Assembly: GCF_000283155.1 (NCBI RefSeq)
Contig: NW_004454180.1
Span: 15,782,439-15,846,438 of the forward strand
Direction: 5' to 3'
DNA: 64,000 nt
Source of the DNA: Ceratotherium simum simum
Taxonomy: Eukaryota; Chordata; Mammalia; Perissodactyla; Rhinocerotidae
Part shown: positions 19,378 through 31,596 of the stretch, one piece after another
Layout of the letters: each line of letters begins with the position of its first letter
How positions within the stretch are numbered: the stretch's first letter is position 1
Translations under genes and position numbers: made by a program
Notes under the pieces: generated by a model
What the model was told of the DNA's origin: nothing
Database searches by the model: none
The model's input: the letters and a program-made list of their open reading frames with translations, nothing else

Positions 19378-19407
19378 GGGTGTGTGTGTGTGTGTGAGTG
19401 TGTGTTG
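19378..19407. repeat. (TG)n dinucleotide repeat
   Basis: Alternating GT with one GAG interruption, about 30 bases. Confidence 0.9.
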
Positions 19408-19479
19408 GGGGCAGTTTGTGAAATAACTGAACCCTCGTCATCCATAGCAGGATTATGAGCCAAGGTCTACTTTTAAAAC

Positions 19480-19790
19480 ACATCCCGAATCTGACCACTT
19501 CTTACTGCACCCATACTCACTCCGATGTTCCAGCCACTGTCCACATATCGTGTCCAGAGCATTTGGATGACCTCCTTCCTGGTCTTCCCATCTCACCTTT
19601 GTCCCTAAAGCCTATTCTCCACATCCACACAGAGTTGTCTTTTAAACTGAGCCTACTCATGTTGCGTGTCTGCTGGGTCCTCTCTGGGGGCTCCCACCTC
19701 TAGGAGTCAGAGAGCATCCTTCCACCGGCTCACAAAGCCCCTTGTGGCCTGAACCCACGAGTTTTCTTCTCTTACCTCCTGCAGACTGTC
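19480..19790 (-). repeat. Ancient interspersed repeat (opposite orientation to 34325-35860)
   Basis: CTGGTCTTCCCATCTCACC, GCCTATTCTCCACATCCACA, TTGTCTTTTAAACTG, CTCTCTGGGGGCTCCCACC and CTTGTGGCCTGAACCCACGA match, in order, the reverse complement of the same old mammalian repeat seen at 34325 and 48050. The family name is not recalled with certainty. Confidence 0.45.
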
Positions 19791-22261
19791 TCCCTGGTTG
19801 AAGAATGTTTTGTCAGCAGAGACCCTGACTGGCATTGGGTGCTGACCCTTGGGAGACTTCAGGAGTGTTCCTCGGGGAAGGAGCTTCCTGGCTGTACCTG
19901 GGAGAGTCGCACCAGCCGCAGTTGGTGTTTGGTGTGAATGTTTTCCTTTCTGGGCCCTGGGAGTGTGGGAAGAATGGACATGAGGGTGCTCGGGGCCGAC
20001 GGGATGGACTGCAGTCTGTAATCACTGGGTGTTGCATTGGTGGCCAGTTCCTAAGCCTCCTTCCCCCTGGGGAATCTGACACCGTGTGGGTTTGGGGGAA
20101 GGCAGGTTCTCTCCTGCCCCCTGGCAGCTAGGATGGGCACAGAATCCAGGCCATGTGAACTAGAAGCTCTAGCCCAGGGCTCCAAATCCATGAAGCACAG
20201 ATGCTGGGTCACAGAGAGTCCGTCGGTTGTTCTAGGAGGCCTGGTGGAGAGAGCAGCGGAGGGAGCGGAGGCGGTGGCAGCGATGTCCCATGGAGACAGG
20301 ATGCTCCTCCCACCGCGGGGCTCTGGCTGTGCTCTTGGCTCCTAACCTCTCTGCTCCTGTGTTCTGAGCTGGCTCTCCAGATTTCTCTTGATTCTATGAG
20401 TACCTGGTAATCTTCCAATAACGTGCTTGGGTTAGTTGCCGTCTGTTTGCAGACAAGAACCCTTACCGGTTCAGTTAATAGATGTGAGCTCCCTTCCTGC
20501 CCTTCACTTTTTCTCCCCTCTATGTCTCCTTACTCTGCTAAAATAGAGTTAATTAAGAACATCTCTATTGAAATATCCAGTTAACACTGTCCAAATGAAT
20601 GCCACATCAAAGCAGGAACCGAGTAATTTCAGTGCTGGCAACGACGGGCAGTCCCCGCTCCCTCCTTGTGCCTCTCTGTGAGTGATGTGGTGGGCGCCGC
20701 GATGAAGCTGCTTGGTTCTACATGTGAGGGAAAGGAGCCTTCCATCTGTGTACTGTTATTGCTTCTTCTACATGTTGAAGGCCTTGTCCCAGGAATAAGT
20801 ACACTTGACACACTGAGCAAGGTAGCATTTCTCAAGGAGCTGAGGGTGGCTGTGCCCTTAGTTTGGCGTGAAAGAAATAGATTTCCTGAAAGGCCCCAAA
20901 ATGTCCTCTTAATGAAAAGAAATTGCTAGTAGATTAGGATGAAAGATGAAAGAGGAAGGTAATATATACTCAGAAAGAGAGCCTTCGACCCCCACACGCT
21001 GTGCACATACAAAGCTGGAAGGTATCACATGAACTGAATGGGCGTCTGCTCCCTGGGACCACACAGCACGGCATGGACGCAGCAAGGGCATGAGAGGAAG
21101 AGGTCTGAGAGACAAAGGAGGAACCCTGCCTTGGGAGGTATTCCCATTAGAGCTTCCTTGAGTGATGTCCCCCTCGTGAATATGGACCAGGTCAGGGATC
21201 GACAAACGCTTTCTGTAGAGGGCCAGATCGTGAATATGTTAGACCAAAAAATTTTATACGGAGGAATATTTCATCAAACTGATGTTTATAATTGTTGGCT
21301 CATGGTGACAATAAAAAGCAAAACCACACGAGGTGGCAAAACTGGTGAGTGGAGTGGGTGGCGACCCACAGAAAGTGTTCATTTCCCCAGTGGGAAACAG
21401 GTCATAGAGGCTGGCCAGCTCCAAGCTGAGCTGTTTCCCACCAAACCGGGATGCAGCAAGTCCCCGCCCAGGGATGGCTGTTACAGGGGCGTCACTGAGC
21501 ACAAACGCGGCCTGGGCCTGGCTGAGGGGTGCAAGGGCTCGAGTCTTGGTTGCCCTGCTGGCAGCCCAGAACTGGTGGACCCGAGCATCCCCTGGAGTCC
21601 TCTAGACCCTCCAGGAGGCAGGCCCCACAGTGCCCAGGCCTGGCCGGCCCAGGACGCCATCGCTGTCTGACCTGGAAACATTCCATCAGCTGCGATGGAA
21701 TAAGAGCTTCGGTTTTTGGATCAAACCTTAAAGCAGAGAAGGTTTGACTCTAAGGCTCAGAAATCCTTTCACTCAGTGTCACACACTAATGGCTATTCTA
21801 ATAAAGCAGAAATATTGTGACACGGTGGCTTTCCCAAGTGATTGTTGTTCTACGCTGGATTCACATTAGAATGTTAACAAATCCCGCAGAAAACAAAACA
21901 TAGCAACAGGGATGGCGTCGACTGCCAGGGGCCTGGAACGAAGTGTCAGAAATGGTTTGTGCCTGGCTGGGGACCGGGCCCTCAGGGCAAGGGACACTGT
22001 CAACATCAGCTGTGTGTCTTTATGCCCTGTCACAGCACCTTGACACGTTGAAAGTGACCAAACATGCAGGACAGACTGTGGAAAGTGCCAAAATGAGGGG
22101 TTGGGGTGCTTCTATATGGAGAAGGGAGGGTTGGGGGCAGGGTGGTATTTGGAAAAAGATTGTATCTGGACAATAGATGGGAATCAAGTCACAGGATCTC
22201 AGAGTCTCTGGGTAGAAGGCTCTGAAAACATTATTTGTTCCGGGTCCTATCTGGTGGTTAT
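19791..22261. other. Single-copy stretch, no recognisable gene
   Basis: The largest frame is 210 codons (21038-21670, +) with no family resemblance. A short segment near 21190-21240 (TCAGGGATCGACAAACGCTT, GTAGAGGGCCAGATCG) resembles one end of a mammalian hAT-type repeat but soon diverges. Confidence 0.45.
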
Positions 22262-22275
22262 TCAGTCTATTTTTT

Positions 22276-22519
22276 TTTTTTCCTGCAAGGAAGATCAGCC
22301 CTGAGCTAACATCTGCCAATCCTCCTCTTTTTTTTTTCTGGAGGAAGACTGGCCCTGGGCTAACATCCATGCCCATCTTCCTCTACTTTATATGGGACGC
22401 CGCCACAGCATGGCTTGACAAGTGGTGCATTGGTGTGCGCTCGGGATCCCAACCAGCAAATCCCGGGCCGCCGCAGCGGAACACGTGCACTTAACCGCCT
22501 GCGCCACTGGGCCGGCCCC
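22276..22519 (-). mobile_element. ERE SINE, longer form, with target duplication
   Basis: Carries two tail blocks (AAGGAAGATCAGCCCTGAGC and GGAGGAAGACTGGCCCTGGG), then GCCCATCTTCCTCTACTTTA, CGCCGCCACAGCATGGCTTG and a CTGGGCCGGCCCC end. It is flanked by TCAGTCTATTTTTT (22262-22275) and TCAGTGTATTTTTT (22520-22533), a 13/14 match. It lies on the minus strand and resembles the copy at 46442 in structure. Confidence 0.95.
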
Positions 22520-22533
22520 TCAGTGTATTTTTT

Positions 22534-25285
22534 AATAACTCCTAATTTAAGATGAAATCTTTCTTCCTGTAGCTGGCATCCTTTGGAACGGGCTCTGCCC
22601 CTTGGAATTCCATAGGGGGAATGACTCTCCCGCATGACAGTCATTTAAATCCTTGGACTCAGCCGCCGTGGCTCCTGTTCTCTCCCTGGAGGCAATAACA
22701 GTACGCAGAGAGAAGGCTCTTCCTTTCCTTCACATGTATAATCAAAGCAGGTGCTCCACGGCACCAGCCTTTCATGTCACCACATCAGCAGGTGGCAATA
22801 TGGTGGCCATCAGGATGAGCTGGCAGAGCCGCAAGCCGCCCCGCCCCGTGACAACGTCCCCGAGGGACCCCGTCTGCTGGGGCCAGACACCAGGCTGCCC
22901 GCATTCTCGGCTTCATCGGCTGCAACTCACTTACGGCTCCTCCTGGGTTTACTGTCGATGAAAGCTCTCAAGCCAGTTTTTCAAGTGGCAAGCTGCAGTT
23001 TCTGAGTCTTTCTTTCATATTTCTGCAATTGATTTATTGGCCTGTGGGAGGTATTCTTGAGGTATCTTCTCGGAGCAACTGTCACAACCTACCACCTGGA
23101 TCGGCAGTGGACTAAGCACACCTGGGCCCGTTCATGAGCTGGTCAGAGGCCCGAGGTGTTCATGGCAGTAATTGAAACAACAAGCGAGGCCACTCAGACC
23201 CCTTCTCTAAGGATTTTGGACCGTTCCTGCTGGTAGTGAGTCTTGGAGGTGGAAGTTCCCGTGGACACTGGCAGCTGGTTGAGCCTTTGTACAAATGGGG
23301 GTGGGTCATTTCAGTGGCCAGTATCAGGGCAAAAGTAACGTGTGTGTGAGTATTGTCCTTAATATATAAATACATAGTACAATGCGCACTCCTGAGCTCT
23401 ACCCTTAACACGACAGACCTCCTACACTCACAAAGGTTCTCCTCGTGCCCTCTGCACACCTTTCTAGGGGGTTCTTTTCAACTTACAGACGTGGCATGAG
23501 GTCTGTTTATCTGTTCCTTTTATTACCCACATATGGGTGCAATTCTATGACAACTTATCAAATTAGGGGTCCTAACACCTTTACCTCGAAGGCAGACAGT
23601 GTTAAACCAAGGAGGAGGGCCCTCTAGTTTAGTTGACACCAAACGGCCTCTTGATGAGCTTTGCTCCTGATTGGGGGGCAAATGAGGTGTTCTCCAGGAA
23701 ATTTTAATCTACGATAATTAATCTATTAAATCTATACTAGATTTAATCTATAATTGAAACTGCGAGTCATCAAGCATCCGTCTCCACCAGCCCTTCTGCC
23801 GGGTGCTTCACATGCAAAATCAGTATTGTGAGTTTTAGTACAAAAAAATCATTCTACTAAAAAAGTATGCATGGGACATACTGACACTAAAAATGATTTG
23901 TTTAGCTGCAGTTCAAATCGAACTGGGTGTCCCGTATATTTCTTTGCTCGATCTGGCAACCTCCCAGCCATGCAAGTGCAGAATCCTAGCCTTACTGGGT
24001 TTTGTTGAGTGTTTCCCAGCAGAGTGAGACACAATCTTTGCTGTGATGGTTGTCCCCTCTCCCCCCACCGCCCCCAGCACGCCCAGTCCATTTGTGAGGA
24101 ACTGGGAACATTCTGGCTCCTGCCTCCCTCCTGCCGGGCACCAGGCGGGGCGTCCCAATGCTCTGGACCTTTCACCTCTCCAAGTGCGTCTGACTCACTC
24201 AGCCTCCCCGGGATAAAGGGGCTTTGTCAAAGCTGGGCCTCATTTGCCACTTCAGAGCATCACGTCTGTTGACATTGCAAAACAGCAGAAGAATTCGACA
24301 ACAGGTCTTTTCAGAATGTTCATCGTGAATGCACAAAGGACGGCCCCAAGTGGGTCAGCAGCTGGCCCGGAGAGCTTTCCGGTGAGAAATCACATCTGGG
24401 TGCTCAGCTCGCAACCCCCAGCCTGCCCGCCTCCACCTGCTTTTCCCGAGGTGACTCAAAGGGGCAAAGGCGGTGGGCGGCTCCCTGCCCTCACGCAGCT
24501 CGGGTCCCCGCGAGGACAGGCACCTGACCGCATCTGACACCCTCCCGCACTGTGGGGTTTTGTATGCAGAGGCCCTGGACCCCTCCATCGTCTCGGAGAC
24601 CCCCGAAACATCGGCCACCTCATGTTTAGGGGGTCTCATGCCAGAGGGTCAAGCTCACAGGCCGCAGAAACTCCCTGCAGCTGGCTGCGTCCCTGCCGCT
24701 GTGTGCAGGGAGCGGCCGGGCTGCCAGGCTGGCAGCTTGGGAAGGTTTGGTAGGGGCAGGTCAGGGGCAGACGCCAGGCATAGATGCCTGGAGGCATCTG
24801 TGGAGGCAATAGGGCAGGTCCTGCTTCCGGTCAGTGTGCAGCGTGCGGAGCCAGGGACATCCACACACAAGGGTCAAGGGCCCCATCCAGTGAAAGCACC
24901 TGAAGGTTACCCCATGTGAGTGCTGTCTGGGTGACCCCAACGCTCCAGGTAGCAACACTTCCCCCAATCAATTTATCTAGGAGAAGGTGTTCCGGGAGGT
25001 GGAGACGCTGCACGAGTTTCCACGTCAGTGACAGACAACAGTCCGGAGGCATAGGGCAGAGCTGGTGCTCCCGGACATGAGCCACAGAAGCCATGCTGGG
25101 TTGGCTTTCTTACAGCAAATTATTTATAATTAATAATTCTTTGCAATAAAGACATAAGTAAGCAATTCATCATGCCAGAAATGAAAACATTCAGTAACAT
25201 AATTCTAACCTCACTTGAATTCAAATGAATTCATAATAAAATAAAATATTCATTAGATTAAATATTTTTTAAGGATTACAATCCT
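22534..25285. other. Single-copy stretch, GC-rich around 24010-24900, AT-rich after 25110
   Basis: No gene or repeat recognised over about 2.75 kb. The GC-rich core has moderate CpG density (24470-24560) and overlapping frames on both strands (24473-24919, +, 148 codons; 23849-24175, -), none with a recognisable domain. Confidence 0.45.
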
Positions 25286-26066
25286 CAAATCTGACAACCA
25301 TGTGGAGAAAAAAGTCCAGTCATATGTTGCTCATGGGAATATATTTGGTATAACCATTTTGGAGGGCAATTTGGTAGCACACACAAAATCCTTAAATATG
25401 TTTCCATCCTTTGACCAGCTGTTCACTTCCAAAAATTACCCTGGGGAAATAAATGTGAATGTGAACAAAGTTTTAGCTACCTGGAAGTTTGTGGCAGTAA
25501 AAAGTTTGAAAATTCCAAAGTCAATAAATTATCATATATCTGTATAACGGAATATTTAAAATGGTGATGCTGATGGGGAAAAGAAATGTGTATTAATAGC
25601 AAAAAAATTTTGAGAAAGAAGATAAAGGAGAGAGGTTGGTTACATGAAAACATACTACAAGGCCAGAGTAATTAAAACAACGTGGAGTTGATTCAGAAAC
25701 GATAGAGACATGAAGGGAGTAGGAGCGAGTCCATACACAGAACCATTTATATACAAAAACTCAGTTTGATAAAGAGGTATATTGGTACAAACTTCCGGTT
25801 ATAAGAGAAGTAAATCCTGGGGATATAAGGTGCAGCATGGTGGCCATAGTTAAGAATACTCTATATTTGGAATTTGCTAAGAGAATAGATCTTAAAAGTT
25901 CTCATCACAAGAAAAAAAATTTTTAAACTATATATGGTGGTGGATGTTAACTAAATTTATTGTGGTGATCATTTTGCAATATATACAAATATTGAATTAT
26001 TGTGTTGTACCCTTTAAACTAATACAATGTTATATGTTGATTATAGCTCAATAAAACTGGGGAAAA
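25286..26066 (+). mobile_element. L1 3' portion (ORF2 scraps plus 3' UTR)
   Basis: ATGTTGCTCATGGGAATATA and TAACCATTTTGGAGGGCAAT are typical of the end of L1 ORF2. CAGAGTAATTAAAACAACG near 25665 resembles another ORF2 segment, apparently out of order. From about 25770 the 3' UTR runs through AGTAAATCCTGGGGATATAA, GCAGCATGGTGGCCATAGTT and TTGTGTTGTACCCTTTAAAC to AATAAA (26050) and an A-rich end. No reading frame is intact. The family is an old L1M type. Confidence 0.8.
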
Positions 26067-26230
26067 AATGAGGGATATCAAAACAGTAGGAAGAGGACAT
26101 TCAGTCAGAGGTTTTGAGATGAGTGGTTATCCATGGATACCCTTAGTTTATTCTCAAAAATAATCTCCAGATGGATTGAAGAGGGAAACACCACCTGAAA
26201 ACATAGTGGGAGGGAATGTAGGAGAAATAG
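26067..26230 (+). mobile_element. Possible further L1 ORF2 scrap
   Basis: CAAAAATAATCTCCAGATGG followed by a TTGAAGAGGGAAACACCACC stretch and an AAACATAGTGGGAGG segment resembles a piece of L1 ORF2, but weakly. Confidence 0.35.
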
Positions 26231-26983
26231 TTCGGCTCTTTGAAGGCAGGGAAGGATTTCCAAAGCAGAAACAAAGCCAGGGCTGTAGCAGACTCCCTGT
26301 TCACCAAACTGGCCCTGATCCTCCTGGACACACAGGACCATGACTTGCCCAGGCCTCCTGCATCTGGGCAGGAACGCAGGAATGAGTTCTGGCTGGTGGA
26401 AGTGGGAGGCAAGGATGTGAGCTGGAGGTCGTCCTACGGTGGTTACTGTTGAGTGTTATTGAACAGGATAGTTTCAAACCCGTCCAAAAAGATGGGTCCC
26501 ATATCTGCTTTAAATCAGGGGAAGAGAGAACAACTACAAATTCAGAAAATTCATGTACTTTCTATCTGGAAACATACATTTCAATAAATAATTATGGAGA
26601 AAGCTATCACATTGCTCCCCAAATAAATGGGGGGGAAGTGGTGCTGGATTCTGAGCAGCTCTGGGGAGGGTGATAAAGTCACACACAGCCCCCGCCCTCA
26701 ACATACACATTACTTTACTCCATTGGTTTCTCGGTCGCTACAGGGTGGGGGGATGGGTTGAAGGTAGAACGCTCCACAGCCACCGTGTTGACACAGCCGC
26801 ACCGGCTCGGTGGTGTGGGACTGTTGTGACTAAGAGTAGTTCTTGTAATTATACATCGCTTATTGCATCTGACGAGAAATAAAGGAAAACTGGAACCTGT
26901 GACTCTGTCTCTGTCTCTAGGGGAAGACAACCCCCAACACTGAACATTCTCAAAAAGAAAGCAAGAGTTCTCCTTCAGCACAT
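26231..26983. other. Unassigned sequence
   Basis: No gene or repeat recognised. Short frames on both strands lack domains. Confidence 0.35.
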
Positions 26984-27536
26984 TGTGGCAGGGAGCCTCA
27001 TAAGATGGCCCCAGTGAGGCCCAACGCCTGGTCTTAACACCCCTGTGTGCTCCCCACACCCCCTGAGGGATGCCTCTGACAAATAGAACACTGCAAACGT
27101 GATGGGCCTGATGGGATTGCACAGCTGAGATTAGGTGACAGAGACAGGATCTTCCATCCTGCTGGCATTCTCTCTCTGACTTTTCTGCATAGTCAGCCTG
27201 ATGAAGAGGGGCATCTGTCCAGGAACTGGGGGTGTCCTCTGGTCATCAGCCAGGGAGGAACTGAGGGCTTCAGACAAACAGCCTTCAAGAAGCTGAGTTT
27301 TGCCGACAGCCATGTGAGCGGGCTTGGATGCCAGTCATTCCCCAGTTAAGCCCTCAGATGAGACTGCAGCCCCTGTAGACACTTGATTGCACTCTTGTGA
27401 GAGATCCTGAAGCAGAGGACCCAAATAAGTCACGCCCAGATTCCTGACCCACAGAAAATGTGAGATAATAAATGTGCGTGTTTTAAGCTGCTAAACTTTG
27501 GGGTGATTGTTCTACAGCAATAAATAAATAAGACAC
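26984..27536 (+). mobile_element. LTR, ERVL/MaLR-like
   Basis: The 3' part is clear: GATTCCTGACCCACAGAAAA, TGTGAGATAATAAATGTGCG, GTTTTAAGCTGCTAAACTTT, GGGTGATTGTTCTACAGCAA. It includes an intact AATAAA at 27467. The 5' boundary (TGTGGCAGGGAGCCTC) is a guess. No internal sequence follows. Confidence 0.6.
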
Positions 27537-28320
27537 ACATCGAGGGTCTCAAATTTTCATGATATAATAGCATGAAAATACCAAACAAGTGGACAAGCAA
27601 GTATATGAACAAGATGATGAATGGACATCCTGAAACATGTCAGAAACAACTGGGTAACTAAAGAAGAGATCGTCCCATCCGCATATAAGGAAGGGCCCGT
27701 GGGGTAAGGAGCCCGGGGTTAGATGGTTTGATTTCGTAGGGGTAATTTGTGTAATTTGTGTAAATTTATGCGGAAGGCTTTGCCTCTTGGATTGACTGTC
27801 TATTATTTCTCTCCTTATTTACAGTTTGCTGGGCCTGATTTGTTTTTCCACTGTTAATTTAGTCTTGTTATGCTGTATACCAAGTGAAACTTTGATGGGA
27901 TAACTGGACTAAATAAAAAGTTTACTTCCATGGAACTTGCATGGTAAATAAAAAGTTTACTTACATGGAGTTTTGAGGACTTATTTGGACATAGCTCTCT
28001 TCCCAGGTCTGGCAGCAAATCAAGAATATGTACCATTTCTGTCCTGTTCCAAGTGGCACAGTCTTTTTGATATGATGTGAAGCCAGTGTGGAGCTCTGAA
28101 AAGAACTCGGTGTCCCTGCTGCCTGCATCGTATCACTCTTTCCCCTTTTGGATAAATTGATGTCATTTGTGTAAAAATACACAGCTGAAAAAAACATTTC
28201 CCAGCCATGGGCAGTGTGCTTCCTGAGGACCTGTTTCCTGGCAGGGAATGGAACTGCCTAGTCTTCTACTGATCTGAGACCTAGTGGGCGGGACAGAGCA
28301 GGTTAAGCATTGGCGTGAGA
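27537..28320. other. Unassigned AT-rich sequence with a small tandem duplication
   Basis: No transposon or gene recognised. A 25-bp block starting TAAATAAAAAGTTTACTT occurs at 27910-27934 and again at 27945-27969 with one mismatch (period 35). TAATTTGTG is doubled near 27742. Confidence 0.5.
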
Positions 28321-28509
28321 CAGGGTTTCTGGCCTCAGCACTAGTGACATTTTGGATCAAATAATTATGTATTGTGGGGGCTTCCCTGTGTATTATGGGA
28401 GCTCAGCACCATCCCTGACCTCTACCCACTAGATTCCAGTAGTACCCCCAGGTCGTGACAATCAAAAATGTCCCTGGGTAGCCAAGTCTCCCCAGTTGAG
28501 AACAATTCG
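28321..28509 (-). mobile_element. MER20-type hAT DNA transposon remnant
   Basis: CAGGGTTTCTGGCCTCAGCA, CATTTTGGATCAAATAATTA, CAGCACCATCCCTGACCTCT, ACCCACTAGATTCCAGTAGT, GTCGTGACAATCAAAAATGT and CAGTTGAGAACAATTCG follow MER20 read in reverse. Both termini are recognisable. No 8-bp target duplication is evident. Non-autonomous; no coding content. Confidence 0.88.
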
Positions 28510-29374
28510 CATACTATCACTCTGGGAATAGTTTGCTTCCGCTCTGATTTATCTGACAGCCAAGAATAGCAATGGCCGTAGCCCGACGGTGCATCCACAA
28601 GTGTGTTATTTATTATGCACCTCGTTTATAGCTTTTGTGAGAATTCTTATTTCCTCTTTAGGGGACAAGGTAGTGTGTTTCTCTGGCATACCACGTACAA
28701 GTGGTGTTTGTATTTCAAACAAAACCACAATAAACAAAAATTCCAAATACTGCTTTAGGAGGGAAGATACATAAGTTTCTTCAAAAAATGGTATTTTAGG
28801 CCTTTTTAAAGATTGCTAGGAATCCTGTGTTCTCCTGCCTGCCGCGGAGGCACACACATCCGTTTGGGGCTGTCATTGTTGGTGGTTCGAGGAGCGTGTT
28901 CTGGGGAACCTCATTCAGTAAATGGGCGATTTGACTGAAATCATTGTTTGACTGGAAGATAGTTTTCACATTACAGCTTTAAAAACTAGTAGTTATTTTT
29001 TAAAATTTAAGCCATTTCCATTTGCAGTTAAGTAAACAAATGTAAGTAAACAAAAATCAATGTTAGATGCATTTCCCCCTAGTTTTTGGTTCTTGACTAA
29101 GTTCATTGTTAGTTTGCAGAAACAATAGACATTATAAGGAATTTTGCCCTTTCTGATTTGCTGTGTGCAAATTTTCTAAGATGCGTCATATGGATATAGC
29201 ATCCTGCAGGAGATGTTGAGGGGTAATGGAAAAGCACGGATTCCCACATCACGAGAACCTGGAACTTCGTCAACGCCTCTACCTGTGAAATGGGACAATA
29301 TTGTCCCCCTCACAGTATTCCTGTGAGGAAGACAGCAACCCCCCACTGCCCCTCCCCCCAGCCCCCAGGAACAC
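28510..29374. other. Unassigned AT-rich sequence
   Basis: No gene or repeat recognised. AAGTAAACAAA is doubled near 29032 and 29045. Confidence 0.4.
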
Positions 29375-29745
29375 CCTTCCACTCTCTGCTTCTGTGAGTT
29401 TGACTACTGTAGATCCCTCACATAAGTGGAATCATGCAGTATCTGTCCTTCTGTGACTGGCTTATCTCACTGAGCATAGTGCCCTCAAGTGCCCTCAAGG
29501 TTCATCCATGCTGTAGCATGTGTCAGAGTTTTCTTCCTTTTTAAGGCTGAATAACATTCCATTACATGTATATACTGCATTTTCTTTATCTTGTTCACCT
29601 GTTGATGGACAGACACTTGGGTTGCTTCCACGTCTTGTATGCTGTGAATAATGCTGCAATGAACATGGAGGTGCAGATATTTCTTCGAGATTCTGATTTC
29701 AATTCTTTTGGACAAATACCCAGCTTTGTCCTACTTTTCGATTTC
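29375..29745 (-). mobile_element. L1 ORF2 end fragment (5'-truncated L1)
   Basis: Reverse-complement L1: TCTGTGAGTTTGACTACTGT, AAGTGGAATCATGCAGTATC, TTCATCCATGCTGTAGCATG, TTTAAGGCTGAATAACATTC, GTTGATGGACAGACACTTGG and GAATAATGCTGCAATGAACA. A minus-strand frame at 29485-29715 contains CYSALKRKK and ATAWMNLEGT, the recognisable C-terminal part of L1 ORF2p. It is a fragment with no start, no catalytic domains and a local TGCCCTCAAG duplication near 29482. Confidence 0.9.
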
Positions 29746-29814
29746 ATAGTCCTCTGAACATAATTTTATGATAGAAATGATAGAATCTTCTCTAACGATT
29801 TTTACAAAAGTTTA

Positions 29815-29925
29815 CATGCCCATCCACCCTTCCTGGTCTGAGAGCGACCTGAGGTCAGGGACTGTGTCTCACTCGTCTTTGTGACCCCAGCACCTAATTG
29901 GTGCTCATTAAAGAATGTCGCATAG
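29815..29925 (+). mobile_element. L2 LINE 3' end
   Basis: GAGGTCAGGGACTGTGTCTC, GTGACCCCAGCACCTAATTG and GTGCTCATTAAAGAATG match the L2 3' terminus. The usual TGAATGAA ending is degraded. Confidence 0.75.
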
Positions 29926-31164
29926 CTGACAAGTTGGACCAACAAATTACTGAGCTGATGAATGTGAATGGAGATCTTGGCTCAGAGAAGGCCCTCAATA
30001 GATGTAACATCTTCTCCTTTTACAAGGTAGGATCACGAAGACAGGATTGCAACAAACCCAACGCATCGACATCATTCCGTAGCGTGGTCTCCACTACACA
30101 GACACTACAGAGAGGCTTCTGTGTCTGAATATGAGGTTTTGAAACACAGCAGAACACATTCTGATAAAAAAAGACCCCTTCAGTGTAAAGGCTCTACGAT
30201 GATTGCCTTTTTTCCAAGCATTTCAATGGGATAGTAAACAAGGCAGAACCAGTGAAACAGCAGTGTTCAGTGAAAGGAAGAGAGGCCACACGCTGAACTG
30301 GGAGACACCTCACTAACGGGAGAGGAAATTCCTGGTGGCACCTCTTAGAGCACAGCGCTGGGGTTGCGCGTGGAGACCGCCCCACGGTGAGTCAGGGAAA
30401 TCTGCGTCTGCCCTCACACATTCATTCTCCCACGTGGTACACCAGCCTGATCCAGCACCTCCCACACGCTCTTTCCCAGTCTCCACGCTTCCTAGAATTA
30501 AATATCAGTGGGTTGTAAGCCAGGTCTAGATGATTTCCAGAAGGTCTTATGAAAAGAATTGATTTCTTCTTTGAATGGAATCAGTGCAGTCATGTCCAAA
30601 TCCAGCCTTTGAGAAAAGGTGGGCATTTGTTGCACACCCCATGTTCTGTTTTCTCTTCTTCTGGTGGTTTTATGTGATGTGGCACTGCCTGGAGTACCAT
30701 CTGATGCTCTGCCGCTCTGCGATTGACTTCAGATGCTTTAGCTTGTCCTGAATTAGCTGTGGCTTCTGACGCTGCAATTTAAAGACAGCAGCACTGGTCG
30801 CTATCCGACCAGAAGCATGGCACAGACGAACCAGCCTTTGCAAATTATAGCCTTGACACCAGGGAGCTGTGCTGGTCTTCTTGGTTGGCGGCGTGGAGTC
30901 TGCACAGAAGCCTGCCAGGGCACCTCAGGGGGAACTGACGCTGATAAACTTTGTGACAAAGGTGACATCGTTATAATAAAAACACTTTACAAGGGGGCAC
31001 TAACTTACACTTTACAAAGTGGTTTCCTGTCTCATCTGGTGCTCACGGCATCCTTAGGAAGTGGGTTCAGACCCCAGAGGAGTGAAGTGGTCAGGCCCAC
31101 ATTCTCTCCACACTCGGTAGTGTGTACAGAGTTTGGGTAACTGTGAGGGCAGCCTGTCTATGAT
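29926..31164. other. Unassigned sequence with a weak MIR-like patch
   Basis: No gene recognised. Around 31005-31090, ACTTTACAAAGTGGTTTCCT and TGGTGCTCACGGCATCC suggest a reverse-oriented MIR scrap, too diverged to be sure. Confidence 0.4.
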
Positions 31165-31350
31165 GAGAACAAGGACTTAGGATCCAAACAGACCCAAGTC
31201 CCAATCCCTGTTTAACTGCACATTAGCTCTGTAACTCTGGCACTGTCTTAGTCTCCCTCAGCTTCCGTTTCTTTATCTACAAGTTTGGAACATAGTAGTT
31301 AACCTGCAGGGTTGTTCTGAGTTTGACATGATAACATCCATAAAGTGACT
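31165..31350 (+). mobile_element. MIR SINE
   Basis: GACCCAAGTCCCAATCCCTG, TAGCTCTGTAACTCTGGCAC, TTCCGTTTCTTTATCTACAA, TAACCTGCAGGGTTGTTCTG and CATAAAGTGACT follow the MIR body in sense order. The degraded promoter half is at the left. Confidence 0.8.
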
Positions 31351-31596
31351 GCCTGCCTTGGGGACTTACTGCTGGCTCTTCTCTGCTAGTGCAGCATGGA
31401 GCGGGACCCGGCCCCAGTCAGCTGGTGACCCCATTTCTCCTACATCACAGGACCTACAGGGTAGGGCCCCTGCTCCCTCCAGCTCTGCTCTAAACCCCCA
31501 TTTCTGATATACGATAAGACAGACGAAGGACTCTGCATTGATGAAGACTGAGGGCACTGTGTGAAGAGGGATTTTCCTCTCCTGGCTCTTTCTTTC

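Noticed and set aside
21038..21670. 210-codon plus-strand frame as a gene
   Set aside because: No recognisable domain; composition is mixed and one part overlaps a hAT-like scrap.
24430..24900. CpG-island promoter
   Set aside because: CpG looks moderate only; I could not count observed/expected and see no associated first exon.
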